A stretch of DNA of 64,000 nt from Lepisosteus oculatus (lineage: Eukaryota > Chordata > Actinopteri > Semionotiformes > Lepisosteidae): positions 15,995,275-16,059,274 of the forward strand of contig NC_090716.1 of NCBI RefSeq assembly GCF_040954835.1, given 5' to 3'. How positions within the stretch are numbered: the stretch's first letter is position 1; each line of letters opens with the position of its first letter. The notes under the pieces were generated by a model. It saw only the letters and a program-made list of their open reading frames with translations, was not told the origin of the DNA and searched no databases. Shown one piece after another: positions 13,331 to 26,000 of the stretch. Made by a program: the position numbers and the translations under genes.

Positions 13331-15370
13331 GTACACCTTCATAACAATTAAAAATATGTTTGCCGAAAAACAAATTTAAAGTGCTGTGTGTTAAAAGGAT
13401 ACTTTTCTTTAGGATAATAACATACTAATAAATCAAACCAGTATGGTCAAAAAGAAAAGCTTTTCCATTTCAGTTGGGTATTATTTGTCATATGAGTTGG
13501 GCTATATTGAAAGGCCTGTGATGGATTGACTTTGGGTGTCTGCCAAAGGGTGACACAGATATTTTGGGAGCTCTTCCAAGGAGACTGGTGAGCCTTAGTG
13601 AAGATGTCTGGGATGCTGCAGCATCCCTGTATAAAACCATCGTGGAGCAAGTCTGGAGCTGAATGCCGCAGGATAGAAATGGAACAAATACACAAAAAAC
13701 CTTTAGAATGGGATCCTTCTCGCTGCTACAGCTACTGGTACGACATTCCTACACTGAGGACTGATCGTTTAACTTCATGGGGCTGAAACGAGGGAATCCT
13801 TCCATGTCTGTAGTTGGGGGTTTAATTACACTACACTGTTGGCACTCTCAATCTCTCTGAGTTTTGAAAGCCAGCCATTTTCCAATAGCAGTTAAAATGT
13901 CAGACAACAGACTCATTGTGCTTTCTTATGCCCAGTAGGCTCTCCACTTTATTTAGATGAACATACAACCTGAAAGAAGTAAACTAGCAGCTGGACTGGC
14001 TGGGAGTACACATCATGAACACAATGTTCTGAGCAGACTGTTGGCTTGAATAACTGCACATATTAGATTGATTTTATCTGTGCAAAATAATAATCAAGAA
14101 CACCATTATGCGAGAAGGGCACATCCAGTATATTCCATTAAAAATAATGAGAGCTTTAACTTTTTTTACATTTACACTCCTCTCCACATTGTACTGTACT
14201 GTAGGTGTTTCGATGTCCAAGGCCTTATTCAGGAGTTTTTCATGCCAGATATAACCTTCAGGCAGACAGCAGGACATACAGTATAGTATATAGCTCATCA
14301 CCATGAGTGCTAGGCTTACAAAATCACTACAAACTGATTCAGGATCTACACAAAGGTGTTTATAGAGATAAACACCTGAGAACATAAACCTGCTGTAAAT
14401 CTGACAAGAGAAAAAAGAGCAAAACTCGTATACATTTTGCACACTACTGTATGCATTTTGGAAAGAATCAATGATTTAAAGCCAACTACCCTATTCTGAC
14501 TGCTTTTTGTGTTAGTATTTAAGTGTAGCAGTCTGGTGGTGGGATGTCAGGATGATTAAATGAACAACTAAAAGATTTCCAGATGACATAAGCAATGTGA
14601 ACTTACAGCTGTGCCAGCTTATTGTGGTCATGAATAATGTATGTTACACTTCGATTTCTATATCACTGACACTAACAAATTATTCTGCAATTTGTTAGAC
14701 ATTTTGACCATATTTTTAAACATACTGTATCTATATCCTGACAATACAATGTCACGTGATGAGACTGGGAACTGCAAGTGATTTGTGAGAAAGGCAACAG
14801 CCAATTAGATTAATCATAATAAAACTGATGTAGAGTTACTAAAATGCCTTCTGCAAAGTGCAGTAAGTAATGTTTTTAATATGTCAAGCAGTGCTATAGT
14901 TAATAAAGAACAGAGGCACCTGTGCTCAACCAGCTTTTCTTGCTAGAAAGTTGAGCCTAGTATAGGATTTTAAGAAGTGCAAGGTGCTGTCATAACAGGT
15001 CTTCACGAGAGAAATGGTGTCCTCCTGACCTTGGCTCAGCCTTACAGATTCACTGCAAAGAAACTAAATGTTATTGCTAACATATCAAGTACCTCAGCTG
15101 ATTTAAGAGCTCCTGTTCTTGTCTCTTTGGTACATTCTATGCTCAGATGGTTTAGAAATATTAAAATGTGATTGAATGCCTGGACTGAGTGCAGTCTTGA
15201 AGGCCTCCAACTCTTTCGCAGGGCGGTGAAGGACCGAACCCAGCACTCTGCTGGAGCCAGAGGGGCCAGGGGCTGGAAACTGCCCTCTCTGCCCGAAGAG
15301 AGTAGCGACAAGAGAAACCTTATTTTTAACATTTCTGTACACCGATCCCTCAGCTGAATACGTTATCTGA
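13331..15370. other. Intergenic DNA, no gene seen
   Basis: Only short frames without recognisable products occur. One 122-codon minus-strand frame at 14074-14442 has no family resemblance. Confidence 0.5.
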
Positions 15371-15376
15371 TGCATC

Positions 15377-15450
15377 CATTCCTCCATCCATTTTCTAACC
15401 TCTTTATCCAATAAAGGGTCACAGGGGAACCACAGCCTTTCTGATACAAT
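15377..15450 (-). repeat. SINE 3' end fragment, minus orientation
   Basis: TCCATCCATTTTCTAACC, then TTATCCAATAAAGGGTCAC, is the reverse complement of the tail of the tRNA-derived fish SINE also seen at 28848-29105, 31780-32035 and 43345-43573. Confidence 0.65.
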
Positions 15451-15694
15451 AGTAATGAGTTTACCTGTAGGAGCTTTCAAACACACAGAGCTACAATCAC
15501 TGGCCTCCTCTCTTCAGCTGGTATGTTCTCCTTACATGGAAGTAGAGCAAAGATAAAAGATAAAAAAATATCAGTTTGGAAAAAATATTTTTTACCATTC
15601 CATCCCATTTCACAAATGGCAGCATAATAAACATGCTAAAATGAACTCTTCCACTCGTGCCCAGTGACTGACAGATGGGAGGAATGATTGTTCA

Positions 15695-15880
15695 GCTGGG
15701 AGGTCACCAGTCCATCACAGGGCACACACAGACACACACACTCACACACCCTGGACAGGACACCAGTCCATCACAGGGAAGACACACACAAACATAGCCA
15801 AATACACCAGGGCCAGTTTTCCCAATATCCAATTAATCTTCCAGCATATATTTGGACCGTGGGAAGAAACCAGAGATAAA
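15695..15880 (-). repeat. SINE body fragment with internal duplication
   Basis: CACCAGTCCATCACAGGG occurs twice (about 15706 and 15761), separated by ACAC-rich DNA. It is followed by CCAATTAATCTTCCAGCAT and TGGGAAGAAACCAGAG, the reversed conserved body of the same SINE family. About 245 bases of unrelated sequence separate this from the tail fragment at 15377-15450, so they are either two pieces of a split copy or two insertions. Confidence 0.65.
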
Positions 15881-16857
15881 GAATGCATAGTACATTTACA
15901 TTTTAATAAAACAGTATATTCAAGAGCCTTTCTGTCCACTAGCCCTTGACTTCAGCATGACAGAGAAAAATCTCACAGAAAAGTTTCTTCTGGGAATCCT
16001 GCAGAACTAAACACAAACTGTCTGGCAAACTATAAAAAGTCAGCTCAAACTGTTCTAGTTCAGCAAATTAGCTAATTTGTGTCCAATTTTGTACACAATT
16101 TGGACACTGTACTGCTATGAAAAAATGACTGTTACCTCTGTTTGGGGGAGAGTTTGTTTCTTGTGATTTAATGCTTGGCAGTAAAATTCAGAGTAAACTT
16201 CCCAGTATTGCCACTGCAGAGCTCGGCCATGTGTTCAATACTGACAGGTGTCCCAGAGGGAACCATTGTCCTGGCTCTGACCCAGCCAGAGCAGGAACAT
16301 TTCAGAACACAGAGCACAGGGCTGCAGGAGTGTCTGCTACAGGCTGCACTCCCACTCCAACGCATTAGTCAGCACGCCCCAGCGTTACAGCCGGTTACAT
16401 AACTTTATCATGAGGGCATTCTGTCCTCTTCTGAGGATTGAGTAGCAACAGAAATCAGAGTCAAGCATACCTAGAGCAGCTTCTCATTTAAAGGTCTTGC
16501 CACCCCCTTCTCCCTGGACAAAATAAATTAAATATCATCTGTAACTCTGACTGAGACAGCTCTGGATTTATAAATATATAAATGCACCACATCGGTCTTG
16601 ACAAGTGAACTCTCAGCAGAGACGCCAGCTGTACTGAATGTCCTCTGTGTTCTGGCTTGCACAGATTAGGAGTACTCCTGAGATGCAAAGTATTGAAGGC
16701 ACTGCATAACTTCCTTGAGCAAATCACATACATTTCTACGGTACTGTATATCATCAAAACGATTGACCTCAGAACACAACATTCTTTCAAAAGCAACACA
16801 GATCATATAAAACTGTTGAAGACTTTTGTGGCAGGATATGTGACAGCCCCTATCTTC

Positions 16858-17180
16858 AACCAAAGCTGTCCCAAGGATCTGCACAAACAGAAATTCATGA
16901 GGGCTGAAATAAAGTCCAGGAGACTTTGCTGTAGACCTTGTCAGGCATTTCCAATACAGAAAACAGCACTGTACTGAAACACATGCCTAATTACACTTAT
17001 GTGGGAATGTGCAAGATCACCCTTCACCACTCATTTAATCAAATCGCCCTATGAACACCCAGTGTGACTATTTACAGGAAACAGAGATTGTACAGCTGCC
17101 CCAAGTGGCAGGTCAGCAGTACATATAACCCCATTTTAAGCTAGGCTGCCATAGAGTGATTGCAATTTAATTTAATTGTA
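16858..17180 (+). repeat. Unclassified repeat, copy B
   Basis: This is the diverged partner of 13018-13330, colinear over its whole length, with small indels. Confidence 0.7.
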
Positions 17181-19735
17181 ATTTTTTGGTGTACAAGTAC
17201 ACATTGATAAATATTAAGATATATTGGCTAAATATAAGGATAAGGAATTGAATTTAATGTCTTAAATGGAAAAGCTGGTAGTCTCTAAATCATGACATCT
17301 CCCCCCTCACAGTGGCACTAACAACACCTAATTAAGTGTATAGATTACAGAAGGATGAGATTTGGAAATCCATCTGACAATCAATAAACACTGTATTTCT
17401 CTTTTTAACGATGTCAGGCACTTATTGTTATGCAGAAGGATTCCCCGCTGCCTAATAAAAATATTTGTGGCTGTTCTGAAAGTAACTTTAAAAATAGATT
17501 CCCAGAGAGCCTTAGCAGCATCATTACCGGTCCCATGAAGTCCTCAGCTGAATTACATGCCATAAAGGCTAACTGAAACTGAAGCCTGTACAATGATAAA
17601 ACTGTTTAGCATGTGTGATGTTTAGCTTTTCTTTCTTTCCTATAACTAAAAAAATCCTGCCCACATCTATGGATGAGGCCTACAGGCTTGTCTCCAATTT
17701 CTCTCTGACTTTTGTGCAGGTCTTCCAAACTCTCACGGTGCTCCTCTACCTCTCTCAGGTGGCTCATACAGCTGTTATGACCCAGAGTGTTCATGATGAT
17801 TTGCTCCGTGGTGTCTACTCTGCTGCCTTCTTCTGTGGTGGCCCAGGTTTTCAGCCCAGATGGTGACTTCCTCAAGGAGCCACCTCTCATGCCAACACAG
17901 TGTGTTAAAAAACATCTGTCCAAAAAGGCATGATGCATCTCCTATGAAAGTCGATTGGTGATATTTATGCCGTAAATATTCTTATTCAAATCTATGACCT
18001 TTAATAACACAAAGCCTAAAGCACAAAAAAACCTTGCAGTATGGAATTAAGGTTTCTTTGGGTTCCTCACAAGATGTTCTGTCCATCTGTCCATGCACAT
18101 AAAGTGCTCAACATCAACATCTTTCATAATGAGACTTACAAGGTGCTGGACAATAAACCAAGGTCTACCCAAAACCAAGTATACAATAGGGCAAAGGACC
18201 CTTGTGCGAGCCAGTCTTTCCACACCAGATTGCCACATTTATAGTAGATGCTGACTTAGGGCCCTGAATGCACTGCAGCAAAACAACTCCATGGTCACTG
18301 CCTCCTGCAGTAAGCAGTCAGGTCTTGGGGACACCCTGAGAGCTGGCATCTGCTGGGCAGACCACGGTCATGACTCAAAACCCTCAACGCCAGAGACAAG
18401 CAAGAAAACTCCTTGGGGTTCCCCCAGGATGTCCCTCATGGAGTATCTAAGAAGACAGTAGTGTATTTGTGTGCATGCCAGGATCGAGTTTAAGTATAAT
18501 ATCAGGTGTCGTACAAACATTTAAAAATAGATATCAGAGCAGACTGCGACTGCTAACCAGTTCTCAGTAAGGTGATCATGTGCTCCCGTTGACGCATTGC
18601 AGAGCATTCTTCATCCAAAAGAAATCCAACGTGTACAGACCTCACGCCAGTACACGGTGTTCACAATTATTCACTTAATGCAACAGATAATGAACCAAAA
18701 CATCTTCTTTTCCAAGTAAATCCTGCCTTTTGGCTTTGGTATTTCTCTGGTTGGAACTGATACTTGCTCCTCTAAAATGGAAAAGAACTCCAAGCCGTAC
18801 TGGCCATCGTGTGAGACTTTTACTCTTTTGTCTGCTTATCTCATTTAAATGATCCTGTAGGATTAAGATCTTGAATCGCTACTGAACCAATTACTGTTTT
18901 GCTATAGGAGCTGATTCTCAGAGCACATACAGGATGTCACTTGTTTTTGGCCTTCACCTTCCAGCTTTCTAATGCATATCACAGAGGATGAAAAATTGTA
19001 TTATCCCATCTTCAGTGCACACTATATTCTATATTTACGTTTTAATGTATTCTTTAAACAGCATTCAGGACAAATCTGCTTCGGAGACATTTTTATATGC
19101 AATTAAAAATGTATTTTTTTATCCATTCAAAATGAAGGGCATATTATGAAGTGAAACATCATTCCCATCATTCTAAATGCTCGTCTACACTCGTATTTCT
19201 TTAATGCAGCTACATACACAGTAAACTAAGGTCCTCCTAGGCAGGGACCAAATGCACACTGTAAGTAACTGGTCGTCTTGCAGGTGAAACATTTCCGAGG
19301 CCTACAAGACAGAATGCCATCATAACATAATACTGCAGAATAAAGACCACATGACTCTGAATCACTCAGTTTGAGAAAGTCCAGAGTGTGTTGTTCACTA
19401 TTGAAAACCACTGTGATTCACAGTCATGACCACAGATCATCCAAATCCAGTCAACACTCCTCATCTGAGGAGGCTGTCTTCCTAGTATTTTTTCTGCTAA
19501 TTTAAAATAAAGTTGACTTTATGTCTAATGAAGCTTCAAATCTTCATTGAATGCAGAAGAAAACTGTGGTTATTTCTGATGGCACTGTGACACTCACTCT
19601 GGACTCAAAGATTACCATGGGGAAGTTTTGTAATTGGTTTCTTGTTCTCATAAAAACAGACAAAGCAAAAAACATACCAAACCTTCAAAAACAGGGTGAA
19701 GAGAGCTCCGCAGACACACTTTGTAGAGGTGATCT
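17181..19735. other. Intergenic DNA downstream of ALKBH3, no gene seen
   Basis: The longest frames (17606-17938 minus, 17615-17866 plus) overlap each other in opposite strands and resemble nothing I know. No RNA gene was recognised. Confidence 0.45.
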
Positions 19736-19740
19736 AACAT

Positions 19741-19746
19741 TTTATT
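19741..19746 (-). promoter_or_regulatory. ALKBH3 polyadenylation signal
   Basis: The minus strand has AATAAA about 185 bases after the stop codon, followed about 30 bases later by a GT-rich stretch (AAAGTGTGTCTG) typical of a downstream cleavage element. A short 3'UTR is inferred. Confidence 0.6.
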
Positions 19747-19928
19747 GTGTGTTTAGTAAACCACCCTCCTGATTTAATTATTTGACAATTAACCAGTATT
19801 TACATTTATCATACATTGATTTAAACTAAGACGTCCAACAACGACTCCCAATTAGAAAGGAAAAAAAATTTGCACTAAATAAATTTTAAAAAATATTTTT
19901 TTTGCAGTGCATGTGTGTTCAGACAGTT

Positions 19929-20093
19929 TCAATGCAGACTGTATCTTGAAGAGCCGGTCCTCTTCTGCACAGAAGCTCTGTGGGCCTTCCCCTCTGCCCA
20001 TCTGTGCCTGCCGAAGCCCGGCTCTGGGTAGACTGTGCGGAAGGTCAGATTGATTCGAGCACCTCTGTCGTGGTATTCTTTAGGAACCCGGTG
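19929..20093 (-). CDS. ALKBH3: ALKBH3 terminal coding exon 9
   Basis: Residues 251-304 and the stop. It starts with the third iron ligand, His251, in HRVPKEYHDRGARINLTFR, then TVYPEP. Human stops a few residues later, but here the frame runs on for about 24 more (GFGRHRWAEGKAHRA, then VQKRTGSSRYSLH). The intron before it (about 3.9 kb) is the longest in the gene. Confidence 0.95.
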   Translation of the reverse strand, partial: HRVPKEYHDRGARINLTFRTVYPEPGFGRHRWAEGKAHRASVQKRTGSSRYSLH

Positions 20094-23000
20094 CTGCCAA
20101 AGCAATTAAGAAAATCAGTTTTTCTGCTGTAATTAATGGGTACTTAGCTCAGCAAAGATCCAGTGCAGAAGAAACACAGACCAGGGGTACTTGCCAGGTT
20201 GGGCATCAACAGTACAGAAGATCAGTGAAAGAATTTTGCAGTATCTGCCTGAATATGTTCCATGTAAGAGACCATAACATTATTTGCTTGCAGTACAAAG
20301 TCATTTGACTTAAAGTTTACAGTACATCTCACATGTTCCTTTAAGGCTTGTATTTGTTAAATTGAGTATACAAAAAATATTTCAGAGCACGAAAAATAAA
20401 ATGAGATTTAGAATGTGACTGTAGATTGTTTGACATGTTTCCAAATTAAAGAGCTTCTGTAAAACCAGAATTGGTTGACTGCTGTTAAAATTGCTTATGC
20501 GTCTCAAAGAGCTAAGATTGGAAATATAGAGCCGCTGGAATTTGTCAACTTGCAAAATCCGGTGGATGCATAAAAATACAAATAGGCAATCAGCCAAAAA
20601 CAAATTAAAAATTTTAAAAAGCTTTAAGTCAATGTTTATTGTATTTATTTTCAAAAGGTTCATTTTTATTGAACCGTTCTAATGTTAATTCTTTGGGTGT
20701 GCTGCCCTTGGGCATAAGGCACGGATACGTTGGATTGGACGGCTGAACCAGCCCTTGGTGACAGGCCAGGCCAGAGCCCCTCCTCATGGAGCCAGGCTGC
20801 TGTTGCACAGGGCAGGGGCTCGAACCCCTGCTGCTTTTCACTCCAGTCCGGCCCAGTTACCTTACTGAAACCTAACGAGTGAACTAACAAGTCACATGGT
20901 TGGAAAATGTGAAAGTTTTTTCTTCCTTCTCAGACATCTGGGATGTTATTTTACTTCTGACTTGCAATAATTAAAAGGCAACTTCCAACATGTTAAAGAG
21001 GTGAAAACAGTCAAACGGCTCAAACTGGTCTTGTTATTAAATCCTTATTAATGCTCTTAATCATTTAAGGGTACAGCTGTGTGTCTAAGAGCTCGGCTGC
21101 AATTAAAAACAGGAGACCAGGACTGGGAGCCCCAGGGAGAGGACCTCCGGCTTTATAAGAAGCAACGATTCCTCTTAAAACCATCTGTGTGTAGATGTAG
21201 AAGCCTCTGGTCCTGAGGGATGGAAAGTTGTTTATAAAACGAAAGAAAATACATATTTTTTTAAAGAAGATGGAGCTATATAGCTTTGCTTAGAATACAG
21301 TTACAACAAACCGTAGTTTTTCTATATTTGCACTGTTGTCTGTTGTGTATATTTGCACAATGTCTGTTCTTAAAATTAAGGAAAACAAGACCTTGACACT
21401 TATTACATCTTATCTTCCTTATTAGGCATTGGTTGCACAAAAGGGAACATTCGTTTGTTAAATTTTTGGAGCCAAAGAAAACAAGTTTGACTAAAAATAA
21501 CTAATGGAATTCACAGACGTTTTCAAACATTATCAAAATGAACCAAATATGACTCTGAATGGGGGGAGGTGGGGGCTTGTTTAATCATAACTATCATTTT
21601 TAGCCAAAAACGTTTTGGCTAAAAATGCAGTCATCAAACTTCCCAACAAGGCTGTTAATGCAGGAACATGTTTTGGATCACAGTGACTTATGGCTGCTTT
21701 TACCACTGTGTACAACATCAATACTTCATAATAATCAACACATAGACTTTTGTGTGCTCATGTTGTATGAAATAATTTGCCAAAATCCTTGATCACCTTT
21801 AATGTTGACAACTTTTCAAACATGTTAAAATGGTTGCAATGTAATTATCAGGCATTGTTCTATGAGCTACAAGCCATTAAAAGTTTGATACACTCTGGAC
21901 CCAACCTTTATGTGGTCTGAACTTGACAATTTGCACCAAGACCTGACAGATGCAATTGTAAAGCTCTCAGAGAGGCTTTGTTATGATTCCAGGAAGGTTC
22001 TGCGAGGTGTTGAAGAAAGCTGCGTGTTTCTGTGACCTTCGAACTCACTTCACTTTATGAGCAATTACAGTTGACTGTCTTTTTGGAAAGGATATAAAAA
22101 AAAGAAGGCCATTAGCTTATCTGGCATGACTGACAGTTTAGCAGATAAGTGAAATTTAATTTTAACTAGTCCTTTATTAAACAATCCAACAGTTTGGGCC
22201 TCAGGTTGGTGAAACCTGTTACAGACGCCCCTCAGCGTAAGGAATTGTCCCCCGTTCTCCATCTTAAAGGCGTTTTTATAAGTTTCCAATCATGCTGCCC
22301 CCCAGTACTTATTTCACTGCTGAGTATGAAAAAGTCTCCTGGGAAGGTCTTATGCATTTCCATAAGATTTTAGATATTCAATAAAATTTCCTCTGCATCT
22401 GCTTTGTTCTAGACTGAAGAGATTTATCTCCCTTAACCTGTTTGTAAATGGCTCCCCCCTGAGACCAGAAACCATTCTTATTGCTTTTCATTGCATGCCT
22501 TATAAAGCTATTAGATATATTCTAGATGAGGTGCTACTAGTGTGCTGTAAAGCCTTAGCATACCTTACATGGATTTAAAATCAATACCCTATGTTATATA
22601 AAGTGAAATGTTTATGTATTGGAGCAGGGATGTGACAGTTTGGAGAAAAGGAAAAATTGCTGGAGGAGTAAATAAAGCAAAGATCATTAAATCATTTAAA
22701 TCATCAAAGAGATGTGAAAAAAATAACTCAAGGGGAATGAACACTTATGCAATTAGTTATTTTCACTTCGACATTATAGGGTATTTTGTCAACCAATGGC
22801 AAGAAATCTTAAACATACCATGATTCCGTATGGTACCAATAACATGTGGAAAAAGTCCAAGGGGATGAATAATTTTGATAGACATTTTATGTTCTAGCAT
22901 TGTTTTTCTAAATTAGTCAAACATAAAAACCTACAGTAAGACTCTTCTACAGCTTCTTCAAGCTCAGTTTTCCCACTTTCGATCTAGACTTGTTTTCTCT

Positions 23001-26000
23001 CCCTGCACATAAAGCTCTTCCACTGCCCACAGCAAACATCAAGTCTGCTTTGCTGCTGCTACAGTTTTTTGTTCTTATGTGGGTATCACCTGGAAACTGA
23101 AGGCATCTTTATGTAGCATTAGAGAAGGACAAAACTGCACAAACATCTTCAAAGACGCACTTGTCAACTTCTATAGTCAGATGCCTGTCACTTGGCATCT
23201 TTGCAAAGGATCCTTCGCTTAGACTTAATCCTCTAAACTAAGGAAAAGAGCTCTACCTGATGGCCATTTCTGATCGTGAAAGACTAGAATATTAGGGATT
23301 CAGAATCCTCCATTCTCTATGCCTTTGGCAAAACTTGTTTACTGGAGAGGGTTTTGACATGAATACGACAGTTTGATGACCTAAAAAACGCGTCATTTCC
23401 TTCATTTTGATATTCCTCACAGAGGCTGCTCATTGTTCCTCCTTAGCAAATCAGTGTATTTTGGGGCTGAAAGGCCCAATCTCCTTTAATAGATCATGTG
23501 GAAAAAATGTTCCTAAAAATAGGTCTGCCATTCCCCTACTGCCCTTTGTTTCTCAGAATAGCAGTAGAAAAGGACAGAATAACTAAAGTTGTTTACTGGA
23601 TCTACCAGCTCAGTGCAGTCAAAACCAGTTAAACAGAGCAGAGCCTCATTCAAATCCTGGTTCTTTTAAAATACTGGCTTATGCTGTTTGCGTAGAAGGA
23701 AAAATGAACAGGATATTAGCTAAGAATACAGCAACACACTACATTTTTTTAAAGTCAACTAATTGGGGTAAAAAACAAGAGGAATGAGTTGACCAGGGCA
23801 CTGGAATCACCTTCCAAAGACCTGATGATTTTTAAAAGCAAATCTAGAGTTGAAAGAACAAGGGAAACCCATTCGCGCTCTTGTAGATCCCTTGTTTGTG
23901 GGACCTCTTCTCTGCCAGCCAGGTATGCGGACGAACGGGAGAGCACACCGCAGGAGTCGGGGGGGGGAGTAAAAACACATGAGCCAGCCTACGTGACGCG
24001 GGCTGGAGAGGCAAGAGCCTGCATTTACCTGCCAGTCCTCCTGCACCGCCCCCTCCATCAGCAGGAGCGTCCCATGAGCCAGCGGAACCCGGAGCCGCTC
24101 CACATACGTGTGGTCACCGCGATCCTCCTGCCACACAGCACAGGGGAAGACAGGTTAGTCCCACGGCCCATTAGCTCCTCTGGCTGCTCGGTGCAGGGAG
24201 CAGACAGAAGAAACGATTCCGCATCTGTCTGAACCATTTCCGCTTGTCCAATCCAATGTTTTTAAGAAGCACTTCTACGCTGTAAATGCAAATTTATGCA
24301 AAAAAGGAATAGCCAGAAATAAGCAGTTTTCTGGTTTTGTTAGATCAGAAAGCTCATGAGGAGGAGGTTTCTGATTAGAGCAGATCTTAGGAGATCTGGT
24401 GCTGTCTTCGCCCACAGTGAGTCTGCACAGCAGAAGTGAAAGATTTCCTCTCTGGTTTGAGCACAGTTCAGCCCGGCTCAGACACAGCCGGCTCTGCAGG
24501 GCGAGACAGCAGGATGAGCCCCCCCACTGTAATGCCAAGGAACCCACTCTGTGGTGTCAAACGCCCCAGCGGAGGCGCTCTCTCTCACCGCGGCGGGCTG
24601 CTTGCGCATCTGGAAGGTGCGCGTGTCCCCGAGGCTGAGCGAGGCGATGGTGGGCCGCGCCCCCAGGGAGGGCTCCGAGTCGCTGTGCCAGGCGATGCTG
24701 TCCTTGCCGTCCCGGTACAGATTGCACAGCAGGGAGTTGAAGGAGTGACCGGATGCCAGCTCCACCTGCCCTTTCAGCTCCAGCAGGACGGGGTGCCACT
24801 GCCGTGAGCACACAAACAAAAGAGTCGTCACCGTTGTCTCCGCTGACTTCCTCCTGCTCTCCAGAACCACACCGACAGCAGGATTCAGGCACGCGATGAG
24901 CTCTGCCGCCTATCAAAAGGTTCATTACTCTGCAGTAAAGTGGGACGGCAAGAGCGACACCTGCAGGTCACACCACAGAAAATCACCCTCTTTGTGTTTT
25001 TAAGGGGATAACTCTGAAAATGGGGGCGGCCCCTGACTTTGATTTCCTGATTCATCCGTTTCCGAGCTAAGTCTCCCATTGTGAGGCAAAGCGATCTGCA
25101 GCTACATTGGGCTCATTTCATCTCTCATAAATGTGAAGTTAAAAATAATATTAAACATGCATATACCCATCACTTCATACATTCTGCCCATAATCCAGAA
25201 CGGAGGAAACCGTTCTGCAGTGGAGGCCTTTTTTCCTTACGCTGATACAGAAACGGGGGGAAACACCAGGCAGAGTGCTTCACATCTGAGAGCAAACCCG
25301 CGAGAGGCAGGCGATGCACTTGGCTCAGAACAGATTTCTACACATAACATGAAGAATATAAATATCTAGAGCTCATTATTTTGCAAGAATAATAAATGAA
25401 ACAAACAGTAGATTAAAAAGAAAAACAATTCAGAAGCCAAGTTCTTTACCAAAATCCCTTTTTTCATAACCAGTGTTCAAGAGTGCTGGATAATGTTTCT
25501 GCTGTAGTGATGATAAGTTAAGATATTGAAAACTGAAAAAAATCTCAGGCTCCTAGGAGAGTTACAGGAATTAATTAAAGGAGCCCTGGCCACAATAAAT
25601 CATCTATGTTGAAACTTCCAAGCACAAAAATGAGTTCAAGTTGAAACAGGGTATTAATTGTACCCCAAACCATTGCTGTTTCACCACTAAACACATCACA
25701 TTCCACACAGCTCCCTGCAAATATCTTCCCCTGGTGTTAAAAGGCATGGAGTCTGCCAGCAGCAAACCTCAAAAACTCAAGTCATATCTTTTGTAACCAA
25801 GACTACCTCCGTATTCTGCTGAGCAAGTCAATGTTAATGAGAAAGCCTTTGACCATGACAATGCCTTCAGTATCACAACCCATAGTCTCCCTAGTATTCA
25901 TCTGACTATTCCATCACCAACTGGCCCTTTTCAAGCTGAAGCTTTAGTCACATGGGTGTTTAAGATGAATGCTCTAGTCCCTTCTTGTTGTGACAGCTAT

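Larger units (their letters stand above)
20094..24028 (-). other. ALKBH3 intron 8
   Basis: About 3.9 kb with no exon. It holds a SINE-like element (20680-20890) and a palindrome (21595-21627). The rest is AT-rich and featureless. Confidence 0.8.

Noticed and set aside
14074..14442. 122-codon minus-strand frame
   Set aside because: Chance frame in intergenic DNA with no recognisable family.
20816..20835. tRNA gene
   Set aside because: Only a TPsiC-like arm with a B-box is present; acceptor, D and anticodon arms do not pair, so it is SINE-like.
23789..24232. 147-codon plus-strand frame
   Set aside because: It lies across ALKBH3 exon 8 on the opposite strand and is a shadow of it.
24436..24925. 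Several overlapping frames on both strands around ALKBH3 exon 7
   Set aside because: Only the minus-strand frame carrying WHPVLLELK and WHSD is real; the rest are other frames of the same GC-rich exon.
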